A stretch of 64,000 nt of DNA from contig CP069419.1 in the NCBI GenBank assembly GCA_017569285.1, forward strand, positions 2,108,001 to 2,172,000, written 5' to 3'. Under the pieces are notes generated by a model, which had not been told where the DNA came from, searched no databases, and was given only the letters and a program-made list of their open reading frames with translations. The translations under genes were made by a program, and so were the position numbers. The stretch is from Clostridiales bacterium. Lineage in GTDB: Bacteria; Bacillota; Clostridia; Christensenellales; Aristaeellaceae. This document shows positions 27,318 through 36,928 of the stretch, piece after piece (position 1 is the first letter of the stretch; each line of letters opens with the position of its first letter).

Positions 27318-28451
27318 ATGATCATTATCGGCGCGGATATTGTTCCAACTGCATCAAATATTCATCATTTTGAAAATGGTGCAATAAATGAATTGATTGA
27401 TGACCAGATACAAACTCTTATAAATAATGCAGATTACAGGATTCTGAATCTTGAGGTCCCGCTGACAGACAAAAAAGATCCAATTACCAAATGCGGTCCG
27501 AATTTGATTGCTTCTACCCGTAGTGTGGAAGCAATCAGGAACATGAAGATAGATTTGCTAACCCTTGCTAACAATCATATTATGGACCAGGGAATTCAGG
27601 GCCTGTCATCTACGAAAGAGACATTGAATAAAGCCAATATTTCATATGTGGGTGTTGGCAATAATGTGGAAGAAGCTTCAAAGCCTTTCTTCTTTACTGT
27701 AAATGGGATAAAATATGGTGTGTATGCGTGTGCGGAACATGAGTTTTCCATCGCTAGGGAAGATTATCCCGGCGCAAATCCTTTTGATCCGCTGGAATCG
27801 CCAGATCATATTGAGCAATTAAAAAACGAATGTGATTATGTAATCGTTTTATACCATGGAGGCAAGGAGCACTACAGATATCCGTCTCCCGAATTGCAGA
27901 AGACATGCAGAAAACTGATTGAGAAAGGCGCGAATCTCGTTGTTTGCCAGCATAGCCACTGCATAGGTTGCAAGGAAGAATATCTGAATGGAACGATTGT
28001 TTACGGCCAGGGTAATTTCCTGTTTGACAGTCAGGATAATGAATACTGGAATAGTGGTTTGCTTGTTTGTATTGAAAACAATGGAGAAATAGATTATAAA
28101 CCCATTGTAAAGAATGACCATAAAGCAAGATGTGCTTCTGATGATGAAGTTGAATCAATATTGAATAGTTTCCATTCCCGGAGTGATGAAATAAAAGACG
28201 ATACTGTTATTGCAGCTAAATACCGGAATTTTGCTGAAGACAATCTGGCGAATTATGTAATGCATTTTAGCGGGCTGGAAGATAACATTGCGTTTAAGGC
28301 ATTTAACAAACTATCGGGTCAAAGACTAAAAAAGATGTTTATTAAGAAATATACTGATCATTATGGCACTGTTATCAGGAATTTTATCGAATGTGAAGCT
28401 CATAGGGAATTGGTGTTGCAGGCATTGAATAATAAAGTGGACAATGAATGA
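27318..28451 (+). CDS. CapA-like metallophosphoesterase-fold protein
   Basis: 377 residues resembling the poly-gamma-glutamate capsule protein CapA. Metal-binding motifs of the calcineurin-like fold are visible: GADIVPT, LNLEVPL, LANNHIMDQG, LYHGGKEHYRYP and CQHSHCIG, followed by GQGNFLFD. No membrane anchor or signal peptide is seen, so unlike classical CapA it may be cytoplasmic. Its immediate coupling to the TupA-like gene suggests the two handle an amino-acid or phosphate decoration together. Confidence 0.8.
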   Translation: MIIIGADIVPTASNIHHFENGAINELIDDQIQTLINNADYRILNLEVPLTDKKDPITKCGPNLIASTRSVEAIRNMKIDLLTLANNHIMDQGIQGLSSTKETLNKANISYVGVGNNVEEASKPFFFTVNGIKYGVYACAEHEFSIAREDYPGANPFDPLESPDHIEQLKNECDYVIVLYHGGKEHYRYPSPELQKTCRKLIEKGANLVVCQHSHCIGCKEEYLNGTIVYGQGNFLFDSQDNEYWNSGLLVCIENNGEIDYKPIVKNDHKARCASDDEVESILNSFHSRSDEIKDDTVIAAKYRNFAEDNLANYVMHFSGLEDNIAFKAFNKLSGQRLKKMFIKKYTDHYGTVIRNFIECEAHRELVLQALNNKVDNE

Positions 28452-28479
28452 TTTCACAACAGAAAAGGAAGAGAATGAT

Positions 28480-29451
28480 ATGAACGACAAAAAACCGGAA
28501 GTATCAGTGACGATTATCACTTATGGTCATGAAAAATATATAAGGCAGTGTCTTGACAGCGTGTTGACTCAAGAGACATCTTTCCCGTTTGAAGTTATAG
28601 TGGCGGAAGATGCATCGCCAGATAATACACGGCAGATTCTATTGGAGTATAAAGAAAAATATGGCGATCAGTTAATTCTCATATTGCATGATGAAAATTT
28701 AGGCCCAAGTGCTAACAGTGCAAGTATACGGCCGTTCATAAAAGGGAAATATGTAGCAATAGTTGAAGGTGATGATTACTGGACGGACAAGCATAAACTG
28801 CAAAAACAATATGATTTACTTGAAAAGCATCCTGAATATAGTGCAGTATGCAGTGATAATATGACGGTTGATCCATCTGGTAACATTATTGCAAATACAA
28901 ATCTGGATTTACAGGAAGATATAATTAAAACAATGAAAGATTGGCAGAATGAGCCTTATTCTGTCCATACATGTACAATCTTCAGGAGAAATATCTTTCC
29001 GAATAATGATCCAAGATATATTGAACTAAGGCGAAAAACTCCAACCATGGGTGATATTATATCATTTTCTGTTTTATATGATTATGGACCAATTTATGTG
29101 ATGAAAGATGTAATGGCTGCGCATAGAATAGCTGGGAAAAGTGACAGCTCAAGTTTTACAATTCGAAATAAAAAAGACCCTTTAAAATACACAAAACTCT
29201 TTATTCAAATCTTTACAAATGTCGAAGATTATTTTGATAACAAATATGATTTTTCAAAAAGAAAATGTATAAAAGTAGCGTTGGTAAAAATCGGGAAGAT
29301 AACAGGATATTACCAATATGCAGCAGATGAAATGAGAACGATAACAAATACTTTTTCATTTGGGCAAAGAATATACATTGACTTCTTGGTATTAAAAGAG
29401 TTGGTGAATATGGTGACAAGGAAAATTAAGAAGATTTGGAGAAAAGCCTAA
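28480..29451 (+). CDS. GT2 family glycosyltransferase
   Basis: 323 residues. VSVTIITYGHEKYIRQCLDS, EDASPDNT and the EGDDYWTD motif (a GDD variant of DxD) mark a GT2 enzyme. AAGGAAGAG before ATG 28480 sets the start; an ATG at 28444 inside the CapA stop region is less likely. The gene is distinctly AT-richer than those before 27300, and this continues to about 34,650. Confidence 0.85.
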   Translation: MNDKKPEVSVTIITYGHEKYIRQCLDSVLTQETSFPFEVIVAEDASPDNTRQILLEYKEKYGDQLILILHDENLGPSANSASIRPFIKGKYVAIVEGDDYWTDKHKLQKQYDLLEKHPEYSAVCSDNMTVDPSGNIIANTNLDLQEDIIKTMKDWQNEPYSVHTCTIFRRNIFPNNDPRYIELRRKTPTMGDIISFSVLYDYGPIYVMKDVMAAHRIAGKSDSSSFTIRNKKDPLKYTKLFIQIFTNVEDYFDNKYDFSKRKCIKVALVKIGKITGYYQYAADEMRTITNTFSFGQRIYIDFLVLKELVNMVTRKIKKIWRKA

Positions 29452-30935
29452 TGGAGAAGAATGGAGATACCAAATCGAAGGTAGTCAGTGGGTTAGTATG
29501 GCGGTTTGCAGAACGAATAGGTGCTCAGGGGGTTTCTCTGATTGTATCTATCGTTTTAGCCAGGCTCCTTGAACCTAATGTATATGGAACAATTGCATTG
29601 GTAACGGTCTTTACGACTCTTCTCAATGTGTTTATTGATAGCGGCCTGGGAAGCGCATTGATTCAGAAAAAGGAAGCAGATGATCTGGATTTTTCCAGTG
29701 TTTTCTATTTTAATGTGGTGATCTGTTTAGTACTATATCTTATTATGTTTTTGGCATCGCCGGCTATTGCGCAATTTTATAACAATTTATCACTGGTTCC
29801 CATTATTCGGGTATTATGTTTGACTGTGGTGGTTTCTGGAATAAAGAATATTCAACAAGCTTATGTTGCTCGTACGATGCAATTCAAAAGGTTCTTTTTT
29901 GCCACATTGGGTGGAACCATTGGAGCTGCAATCATTGGTATTTATATGGCCTATAAAGGTTATGGTGTATGGGCATTAGTGGCGCAGCAACTCTTCAATA
30001 TCACTATGGATACTATAATTCTGTGGATTACAGTCAAGTGGAGACCTAAAAAAATGTTCTCTTTTGACAGACTGAAGGGTTTGCTGTCGTACGGATGGAA
30101 ATTATTAGCTTCAGCTTTAATCGATACAGGATACAAAGAACTAAGACAGTTAATAATCGGGAAAATGTACACATCTGAAGATTTGGCTTTCTACAATCGA
30201 GGACGACAGTTCCCTAGCTTAATCATGGACAATGTTAACACATCCATAAACAGTGTATTGTTTCCAACCATGTCTCAAGTACAAGACAATAAAGGAAGAG
30301 TAAAAGATATTACTAGAATTGCCATCAAAAATGGTATGTATATTATGGCACCACTTATGATAGGAATGGCTGTTTGCGCAGAACCAATTGTTCGGTTGGT
30401 ATTAACTGATAAATGGCTTGATTGTGTGCCGTATATGCGCATTTTCTGTATTACCTTTATGCTATATCCCATACATACAGCTAATTTAAATGCAATAAAA
30501 GCGATGGGACGAAGTGATATTTTTTTAAAGCTTGAAAATATAAAAAAAGCAATAGGTTTATTGCTACTGTTTTCAACAATGTGGTTTGGAGTTATGGCAA
30601 TGGCTTATAGTTTATTAGTTAGTGCATTTTTGGGACTTGTAATTAATTCATGGCCAAATCGAAAACTTCAAAACTATACACTAAAAGAACAGGTAAAGGA
30701 TGTTCTTCCTAATATAAGTTTGGCAACAGTAATGGGACTATGTGTTTATTTGTTAACATTTCTTGGGTTAAGTGACTTCTTAACGCTTCTTATTCAAGTT
30801 CTGCTTGGTATAATAATTTATATTGCAGGTTCAAAAATCCTAAAAATTCAATCTTATGATTATTTGATGGAGATGATCAAACATAACTTTCATAAAAAGA
30901 AAGAACTTGCGATAGATCAGGATCAAACAGAGTAA
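29451..30935 (+). CDS. polysaccharide flippase (Wzx/MOP superfamily)
   Basis: 494 residues, about 12-14 membrane segments, with SGLVWRFAERIGAQGVSLIVSIVLARLLEP at the N-terminus, typical of lipopolysaccharide flippases such as WzxC/TuaB. It would move the finished lipid-linked repeat to the outer face for Wzy. ATG 29451 overlaps the upstream TAA (TAATG), indicating coupling. AT-rich. The 101 bases that follow are AT-rich without a clear terminator. Confidence 0.88.
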   Translation: MEKNGDTKSKVVSGLVWRFAERIGAQGVSLIVSIVLARLLEPNVYGTIALVTVFTTLLNVFIDSGLGSALIQKKEADDLDFSSVFYFNVVICLVLYLIMFLASPAIAQFYNNLSLVPIIRVLCLTVVVSGIKNIQQAYVARTMQFKRFFFATLGGTIGAAIIGIYMAYKGYGVWALVAQQLFNITMDTIILWITVKWRPKKMFSFDRLKGLLSYGWKLLASALIDTGYKELRQLIIGKMYTSEDLAFYNRGRQFPSLIMDNVNTSINSVLFPTMSQVQDNKGRVKDITRIAIKNGMYIMAPLMIGMAVCAEPIVRLVLTDKWLDCVPYMRIFCITFMLYPIHTANLNAIKAMGRSDIFLKLENIKKAIGLLLLFSTMWFGVMAMAYSLLVSAFLGLVINSWPNRKLQNYTLKEQVKDVLPNISLATVMGLCVYLLTFLGLSDFLTLLIQVLLGIIIYIAGSKILKIQSYDYLMEMIKHNFHKKKELAIDQDQTE

Positions 30936-31036
30936 AAGACAAAATTTCATTATGCCATCATGCTTATCTAAAAGGATATATAGTTCACCCAATGAAATAT
31001 TAGCATAAAGGAGAAAAGCATATAAAGGATCAATAT

Positions 31037-32251
31037 ATGCGAACGTGTATGGATAAAATATTGTTGCTAGGAGGTTCTTCTCAGCAGGTAATTGCTATTG
31101 AAACAGCTAAGCGCCTGGGATTATATACGATACTGTGCGATTATCTTCCGGATAATCCCGGGCAACATTATTCTGATAAGTTTTATCAGGAGAGTACAAC
31201 CGATAAAGAAGCAATTTTGAGGATCGCCCAGCAGGAAAAAATAGATTATATTATTGCCTACGCATCAGATCCAGCAGCTCCTACCGCTGCATATGTAGCG
31301 GAAAAAATGGGTTTACCAACGAATCCTTATAGCGCTGTGAATACGTTGTGCAATAAGGACATGTTTCGGATATTTTTGAAGAAAAATGGTTTTTGTACTC
31401 CTAGAGCTGTTGGATACAATGATAAAAAGAAAGCGTATGCTGATATTATTAATTTCTCATTTCCAATAATAATAAAACCAGTGGACTCCTCAGGGTCAAA
31501 AGGAGTAACAGTTTTAAAGGCTTTGGATTCGTTTGAAGAAGCAATTGATACAGCATTTTCATTTTCGCGTTCGCATTGTATCATTATTGAAGAATATATT
31601 GAGAAAAAGCATCCATATTTAATTGGTGGAGATATTTTTGTATCCAAAGGACAAATAATTCAATGGGGGTTAATGAATTGCCATAGGGATGCCAGTGTGA
31701 ATCCGCTTGTCCCTGTCGGGAAAAGTTATCCTCCAATTATATCGGAATCTGATATGGAGAATGTGAAGTGTACGCTTCAAAAATTGGTTTCGTTATTGAA
31801 AATTAAATTTGGGCCAATGAACGTCGAGTTGGTGATTGATAAAGACGATAGGGCCTTTTTGATAGATGTAGGTCCACGAAGTGGTGGCAATATGATTCCG
31901 GATTTGTTGGGATTAATATTTGGATGTGATATGGTAGAAATGAGTATTCGTGCAGCCATGGGTCAAACTATACGTCCTATTATGAAGGTGGGAGAACCAT
32001 ATTATGCCACACTGAATATCCACTGTGATCGATTTGGCTTACTTAAACGTATTGAGTTTAGTAAAGAAATAGAACAATATATTGTTTTCAAAAAAATATA
32101 TAAAAAGCAGGGAGATGAAATACACTATTTTTCAAATGCTTCAGAAACTTTAGGAATTGTGTTCTTTAAATTCCCCAGTATGCAATGTATGATTGAGATG
32201 GAAAAAAACATGAATGAACACGTCAAAATTGTACTTCAGGGAGAAAATTAG
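31037..32251 (+). CDS. ATP-grasp ligase
   Basis: 404 residues. ILLLGGSSQQVIAIETAKRL is the pre-ATP-grasp Rossmann part; FPIIIKPVDSSGSKGVTVL holds the ATP-binding loop, IIEEYIEKKHP the hinge, and NVELVIDKDDRAFLIDVGPRSGGNMIPDLL the metal-binding Glu/Asp/Asn set. This superfamily forms carboxylate-amine bonds through acyl-phosphates. The substrates cannot be read from sequence. AAAGGA six bases before ATG 31037 supports the start. With the next three genes it forms an AT-rich set that looks built for an amino-acid-like decoration. Confidence 0.82.
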   Translation: MRTCMDKILLLGGSSQQVIAIETAKRLGLYTILCDYLPDNPGQHYSDKFYQESTTDKEAILRIAQQEKIDYIIAYASDPAAPTAAYVAEKMGLPTNPYSAVNTLCNKDMFRIFLKKNGFCTPRAVGYNDKKKAYADIINFSFPIIIKPVDSSGSKGVTVLKALDSFEEAIDTAFSFSRSHCIIIEEYIEKKHPYLIGGDIFVSKGQIIQWGLMNCHRDASVNPLVPVGKSYPPIISESDMENVKCTLQKLVSLLKIKFGPMNVELVIDKDDRAFLIDVGPRSGGNMIPDLLGLIFGCDMVEMSIRAAMGQTIRPIMKVGEPYYATLNIHCDRFGLLKRIEFSKEIEQYIVFKKIYKKQGDEIHYFSNASETLGIVFFKFPSMQCMIEMEKNMNEHVKIVLQGEN

Positions 32252-32332
32252 ATATGCAATTACAAGTAGGGGAAAAAATTATCTAAGAAAATAAAAAGAA
32301 CAAATCTATATAGGGGAATGGGGGAATAATAC

Positions 32333-33604
32333 ATGAATAAATATGATGGTAAAAAATTGCTGATACTTGGGGGAAAACCAATTGGCTCGTGTGAACTTGT
32401 CAAAAGAGCAAAGCAAATGGGCATTTATACTATTGTAACAGACTATTTGAAAGAATCAGAATCTCCTGCCAAGATGATAGCAGATGAGACTTGGGATATA
32501 AGCACATCTGAAATAGATCAATTGGAAGAGAAGGCTAGATATGCAAAGGTTGATGGAGTATACACAGGTGTTCATGAGTTCAATATAAGAAAAATGATAC
32601 AACTGTGTCCGAAGTTGGGATTGCCTTGCTATTGTACTGAAAAGCAATGGAATCAGCTGGAAAATAAACAGGAATTCAAAAGAGCTTGTATAGAACATGG
32701 GATTCCTGTTAGCAAAGAGTACAAAGAAAAGGATATACAGAGCAACAATATAGGAGAAAAGGAATTTCCTGTTATAGTTAAACCTGCTGATGGCAGTGGA
32801 AGCAGGGGCTTTTCAATATGCAGCAATGCTCATGAATTAGAAGAGGCCTATCAAAAGGCTAAGCAATTCACACCAACAGGAAGCGTTTTGGTAGAGCAAT
32901 TAATGGATTACAGATATAGCGTAATTATCAATTACACTGTGATTGATGGTTTAGTATTATATAGTGGAATGTCAGATAAACGATCAAAAAAGGTGTTTGA
33001 TGATGGCGCTCCAATAATGTCATTTCAATGCTATCCTTCTGAACATGAAAATCAATATCTAAGCACTATAAATGATTCTGTTAAGCGCATGTTGACTGAT
33101 CTAAAAATCAAAAATGGAGTGGTGTGGATTGAAGCTTTTTACAATAATGGAACATTTACTTTTAATGAGATGGGGTATAGGTTTGGTGGATCTTTAACAT
33201 ATTATCCTGTTGAGTATTTTTATGGCATAAATCAATTAGACATCCAAATTGAGTATGCTTTGACAGGTCAAAATGCGACATATGAGGAAAGAAAAATCGA
33301 CAGAGATCATCTGTATTGTATTCTTCCTATTCATGTGAAGCCAGGGGTCATTACTCGAATCGAAGGTGTAGAAAAACTAAAGCAAAAATCCTATTTGCGC
33401 AATATTGTTTCAGTGCATTATTTGGGAGACACAATTAAAAACTGGGGGTCTGCACAACAAGTTTTTGCGTATATTCATTTTGTTGCGAAAGATAAAGAAT
33501 CTATAATAAATATTGAATCAGACATAATGCGAACTATCCATGTATATGATGAAATGGAGAATGAGCAATTATTTAATTTGTTTGATAATAATTGTATAAA
33601 CTGA
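32333..33604 (+). CDS. ATP-grasp ligase (second)
   Basis: 423 residues. LLILGGKPIGSCELVKRAKQ begins the Rossmann part; FPVIVKPADGSGSRGFSIC, VLVEQLMDYRYSVIINY and GVVWIEAFYNNGTFTFNEMGYRFGGS carry the ATP and metal sites. Same superfamily as the preceding gene but only distantly similar, so they probably act on different substrates or in sequence. The 81 bases between them are purine-rich with no terminator. Confidence 0.82.
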   Translation: MNKYDGKKLLILGGKPIGSCELVKRAKQMGIYTIVTDYLKESESPAKMIADETWDISTSEIDQLEEKARYAKVDGVYTGVHEFNIRKMIQLCPKLGLPCYCTEKQWNQLENKQEFKRACIEHGIPVSKEYKEKDIQSNNIGEKEFPVIVKPADGSGSRGFSICSNAHELEEAYQKAKQFTPTGSVLVEQLMDYRYSVIINYTVIDGLVLYSGMSDKRSKKVFDDGAPIMSFQCYPSEHENQYLSTINDSVKRMLTDLKIKNGVVWIEAFYNNGTFTFNEMGYRFGGSLTYYPVEYFYGINQLDIQIEYALTGQNATYEERKIDRDHLYCILPIHVKPGVITRIEGVEKLKQKSYLRNIVSVHYLGDTIKNWGSAQQVFAYIHFVAKDKESIINIESDIMRTIHVYDEMENEQLFNLFDNNCIN

Positions 33605-33638
33605 CTATTTTGTTGAAGAAATAGGAGATAATCTTAAG

Positions 33639-34649
33639 ATGGAAAATAATATGGAAATACACCTGATATCGCAAAAAGATCAAATATCTGCTGGATGTGT
33701 GAATTATAAAGACATTTTTGCTGTTATTGAAGAGGCTTTTAGGCAATATCACAGAGGTAATATCATACTTCCTGAAAAGATATCTCAAATATTTAATAAC
33801 GAAACTCAAGACAGAATCAACTGCATGCCTTCGACATTATTAGAGAACAATATATGTGGTGTAAAATGGGTGTCCGTTTTTCCTAACAATCCTAAACGAT
33901 ATGCAATATCTAATGTTTCTGGGATAATAGTGCTTTCTGAAATTAAAAGAGGTTATCCTTTTGCTGTAATGGACGGGACATTAATTACAGCATTAAGAAC
34001 AGCTTGTATGGGGGCAATAGGGGCAAAATATTTGGCACGAAAGAATAGTACCATCTATGGATCAATTGGTGCTGGAGTACAAGCCCGAGCGCATTTTAAA
34101 GCGATAAAATATGCCATTCCTAACATAACAACATGTTATGTTGCTTCTCGTACAGAAGAGAGCGAAAAAGACTTTATTAGTGAGTTATCCACTGATTATT
34201 GTGATGTTGAGTTTATTCCATGCCATTCGGATTACTTTATGGCAACGAACAAAGCAGATATAATCGTTACAGCTGTTAGTTGTCAAAAGCCATTGCTGAA
34301 ATCAGAAGCAATAAAACCGGGGGCATTTTATTGCCATGTTGGGGGATGGGAAGATGATTATTCGGTACCTTTGAAAGCAAAAAAGATAATTTGTGATAAT
34401 TGGGATGCCTTGAAGCATAGAGGTTCACCAACAATAGCAAGGTTATTCAAAAAAGGGGAGCTAAAAGATGATGATATATATGCTAATCTTGATGAAATAA
34501 TCTGTGGTGATAAACCAGGGAGAGAATCAGATGAAGAATTTATTTATTTTAATTCTATAGGCCTTTCATTTGTTGATATCGCAGTTGCATATTCATTTTA
34601 TAAAAAGGCAATAAGTAAAGGATATGAACAATTATGGGAAATGATTTAA
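33639..34649 (+). CDS. ornithine cyclodeaminase / mu-crystallin family NAD(P)-dependent enzyme
   Basis: 336 residues. ALRTACMGAIGAKYLARKNS and YGSIGAGVQARAHFKAI are the substrate Arg region and NAD-binding loop of this family, which includes ornithine cyclodeaminase, opine-type dehydrogenases and SbnB. VTAVSCQKPLLKSEAIKPGAFYCHVGG is the conserved late motif. A role in making an unusual amino acid or opine-like group for the polysaccharide fits the two ATP-grasp neighbours but is inference. It overlaps the aminotransferase gene by 16 bases. Confidence 0.8.
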   Translation: MENNMEIHLISQKDQISAGCVNYKDIFAVIEEAFRQYHRGNIILPEKISQIFNNETQDRINCMPSTLLENNICGVKWVSVFPNNPKRYAISNVSGIIVLSEIKRGYPFAVMDGTLITALRTACMGAIGAKYLARKNSTIYGSIGAGVQARAHFKAIKYAIPNITTCYVASRTEESEKDFISELSTDYCDVEFIPCHSDYFMATNKADIIVTAVSCQKPLLKSEAIKPGAFYCHVGGWEDDYSVPLKAKKIICDNWDALKHRGSPTIARLFKKGELKDDDIYANLDEIICGDKPGRESDEEFIYFNSIGLSFVDIAVAYSFYKKAISKGYEQLWEMI

Positions 34650-35755
34650 AAGGGAAAATACTTGTTACCCGTTCTTCCATGCCGTCCTTTGAAGAGTATT
34701 GCGAGGAAATTCGAAAGCTCTGGGACAGTCATTGGCTTACTAACATGGGTGTGGAACACAAGGAATTACAAAGACAGCTTGAGGAATACCTGGAGTGCCC
34801 TCATGTAATTCTGTATACCAATGGGCATCTGGCACTGGAAAATGTAATAGCTGCCATGAAGTTTCCTCTGAGATCTGAAGTGATTACCACTCCATTCACA
34901 TTTGCATCGACAACGCATGCAATTGTGCGGAATAATCTTGTTCCGGTGTTCTGTGATGTACGGCCGGATGACTATACATTGGATGCAGATAAAATTGAGG
35001 GACTTATCACAGAAAGAACAGTGGCGATTGTTCCCGTTCATGTGTATGGCAACATGTGCGATGTTGAAAAGATCAAAGCAATAGCAGATAAGTATCATCT
35101 GAAAGTGATCTATGATGCAGCACATGCTTTCGCTGTGAAATATAAAGGTATCTCTGCTGCAAATTTCGGAGATGCCTCCATGTTCAGCTTTCATGCTACG
35201 AAAGTCTTTAACACAATAGAGGGTGGCGCTGTCTGCTTTGCGGATGATGATCTGGTTCGTACCATGAATGACATGAAAAACTTTGGTATCCGCGGTCCGG
35301 AAAGTGTTATGTTTGTTGGCGGAAACGCCAAGATGAATGAGTTCCAGGCGGCCATGGGTATTTGCAACCTGCGGCATATTGACGAAGAGATTGAAAAACG
35401 CCGAAAAGTTGTGGAACGTTACAGGGAAAGGTTGGAAGGCATTCCTGGTATTCGTTTATGTAAACCTCAGGATGACGTCGAACCAAACTATGCATATTTT
35501 CCTGTTGTATTTGATGGCTATGCGTATAGCAGAGATGAAATATATCAAAAACTGAGAGAACAGGATATCACTGCAAGAAAGTATTTTTATCCGATTACGA
35601 ACGCCTTTGAATGTTATCAGAATTATCCAACTGCAGGAGCGGAAAGGACGCCAATAGCTGCATACCTGGCAGACAGGGTGCTGACATTGCCGCTTTATGC
35701 GGATTTGTCTTCTGAAAATGTAGACAGGATTTGCGATATAATACTGAAGGGGTAA
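34634..35755 (+). CDS. DegT/DnrJ/EryC1 family PLP aminotransferase
   Basis: 373 residues. FTFASTTHAIVRNNLVPVFCD, VHVYGNMCDVEKI, IYDAAHAFAV and the PLP lysine Lys190 in FHATKVFNTIEGGAV place it in the sugar aminotransferase family. These usually transfer an amino group from glutamate to a keto-sugar nucleotide; the family also contains amino-acid-using members. The acceptor could be a 4-keto sugar made by the CapE-like enzyme, or a product of the ATP-grasp/OCD genes. Codon use returns here to that of the main operon. Confidence 0.88.
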   Translation: MGNDLKGKILVTRSSMPSFEEYCEEIRKLWDSHWLTNMGVEHKELQRQLEEYLECPHVILYTNGHLALENVIAAMKFPLRSEVITTPFTFASTTHAIVRNNLVPVFCDVRPDDYTLDADKIEGLITERTVAIVPVHVYGNMCDVEKIKAIADKYHLKVIYDAAHAFAVKYKGISAANFGDASMFSFHATKVFNTIEGGAVCFADDDLVRTMNDMKNFGIRGPESVMFVGGNAKMNEFQAAMGICNLRHIDEEIEKRRKVVERYRERLEGIPGIRLCKPQDDVEPNYAYFPVVFDGYAYSRDEIYQKLREQDITARKYFYPITNAFECYQNYPTAGAERTPIAAYLADRVLTLPLYADLSSENVDRICDIILKG

Positions 35756-35759
35756 AGGA

Positions 35760-36908
35760 ATGTCTTCTGTATTTGATGTAATAAAACTGATATTCTGGAA
35801 CAGTGAGAAAGTAACTGTGGACCGGGATACATATGATGTGCTGGCATATCATATGATTGATGCCCTGGCAGCATCTGCACTTTCACGGATTGAAATGCCT
35901 GACGATTTGCGGATGGAATGGAAGACCAGCATAATGCGGCAGGTTGTGTATAATGCACAGGTTAATTATGTGCAGAATCATCTACCCATTACTGTGCCTT
36001 ATGTAGTCTTAAAAGGATCATCTGCCGCTCAGTATTATCCCTATCCGGAATACCGGATAATTGGCGATATCGATATTATTACACGAAGAGAGGATTTTGA
36101 TCAGGCATATCAGGAATTGCTGCAAGGTGGATTTGTTATTTCCAAAGAACTGGACCGGGAAGTGGGCTTTCTTAAAAACGATGTGTTGGCTGAGCTGCAC
36201 CGGTTTTTCGCGTCACTGAATGATCCGAAACAGGCGAAGTATATGGATGATCTGATTATAGAGAACATTGGTTCATCTCATATGCTTCCTGATGATATCA
36301 ACGGACTTGTTTTGTTGGAACATATCAATCAACATTTGGAACGTGGTCTTGGGCTTCGCCAGATTATCGACTGGATGATGTTTGTTGATAAATGTTTGCC
36401 GGATGAAAAATGGCTGTCGTTTCAGAATTATGCGAAAGCAATAGGGCTTGATTCGCTGGCAATTGTTGCGACCAGGATGTGCGAATTGTATCTGGGGCTT
36501 CCGCACAGGGAATGGTGCAGCCGGGCAGATGAAAAACTGTGTAAGCAGTTGATGGATTATATCCTGGCTTGCGGAAATTTCGGGAATGTGCGTTCTGAGA
36601 ATATTGGTACAGGAGAAAATGTCTTTTACTTTGGCAGTACTCCCAAATCCATGCTTGGTCTTCTGACAGATCGGGGCATGGCGAACTGGAAAGCGGCTCA
36701 GAAGCATGCAATTTTACGGCCGTTTGCATGGATATATCAGACGGTCAGATACATCAAGAGAGGCCTGAGCAGGGCGGATGCAACGGCAGAAATAAAGAAG
36801 GAGCATAAAGCAGCAAAACAAAGAATCAAGATGTTTAAAGCATTAGGTGTAAGGCAATCCACCAAAGGACTTGCTGTGTACAAAAACGGGAAATATATTA
36901 AAGAATAG
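35760..36908 (+). CDS. nucleotidyltransferase family protein (NTP_transf_5-like)
   Basis: 382 residues. VVLKGSSAAQYYPYPEYRIIGDIDI contains the GD-x-D catalytic pair (Asp103, Asp105) of the uncharacterised nucleotidyltransferase family; GLVLLEHINQHLERGLGLRQIIDWMMF is its conserved helical part. Relatives occur beside HprK-like kinases and PqqD domains, and in some lasso-peptide clusters they modify a phosphorylated peptide tail. The HprK-like/PqqD fusion lies 8 kb downstream (45073). Whether this protein serves the polysaccharide or the peptide pathway is open. AAAGG precedes ATG 35760, four bases after the aminotransferase stop. Confidence 0.75.
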   Translation: MSSVFDVIKLIFWNSEKVTVDRDTYDVLAYHMIDALAASALSRIEMPDDLRMEWKTSIMRQVVYNAQVNYVQNHLPITVPYVVLKGSSAAQYYPYPEYRIIGDIDIITRREDFDQAYQELLQGGFVISKELDREVGFLKNDVLAELHRFFASLNDPKQAKYMDDLIIENIGSSHMLPDDINGLVLLEHINQHLERGLGLRQIIDWMMFVDKCLPDEKWLSFQNYAKAIGLDSLAIVATRMCELYLGLPHREWCSRADEKLCKQLMDYILACGNFGNVRSENIGTGENVFYFGSTPKSMLGLLTDRGMANWKAAQKHAILRPFAWIYQTVRYIKRGLSRADATAEIKKEHKAAKQRIKMFKALGVRQSTKGLAVYKNGKYIKE

Positions 36909-36928
36909 TTTCTTTGAGGCGGATTCTT

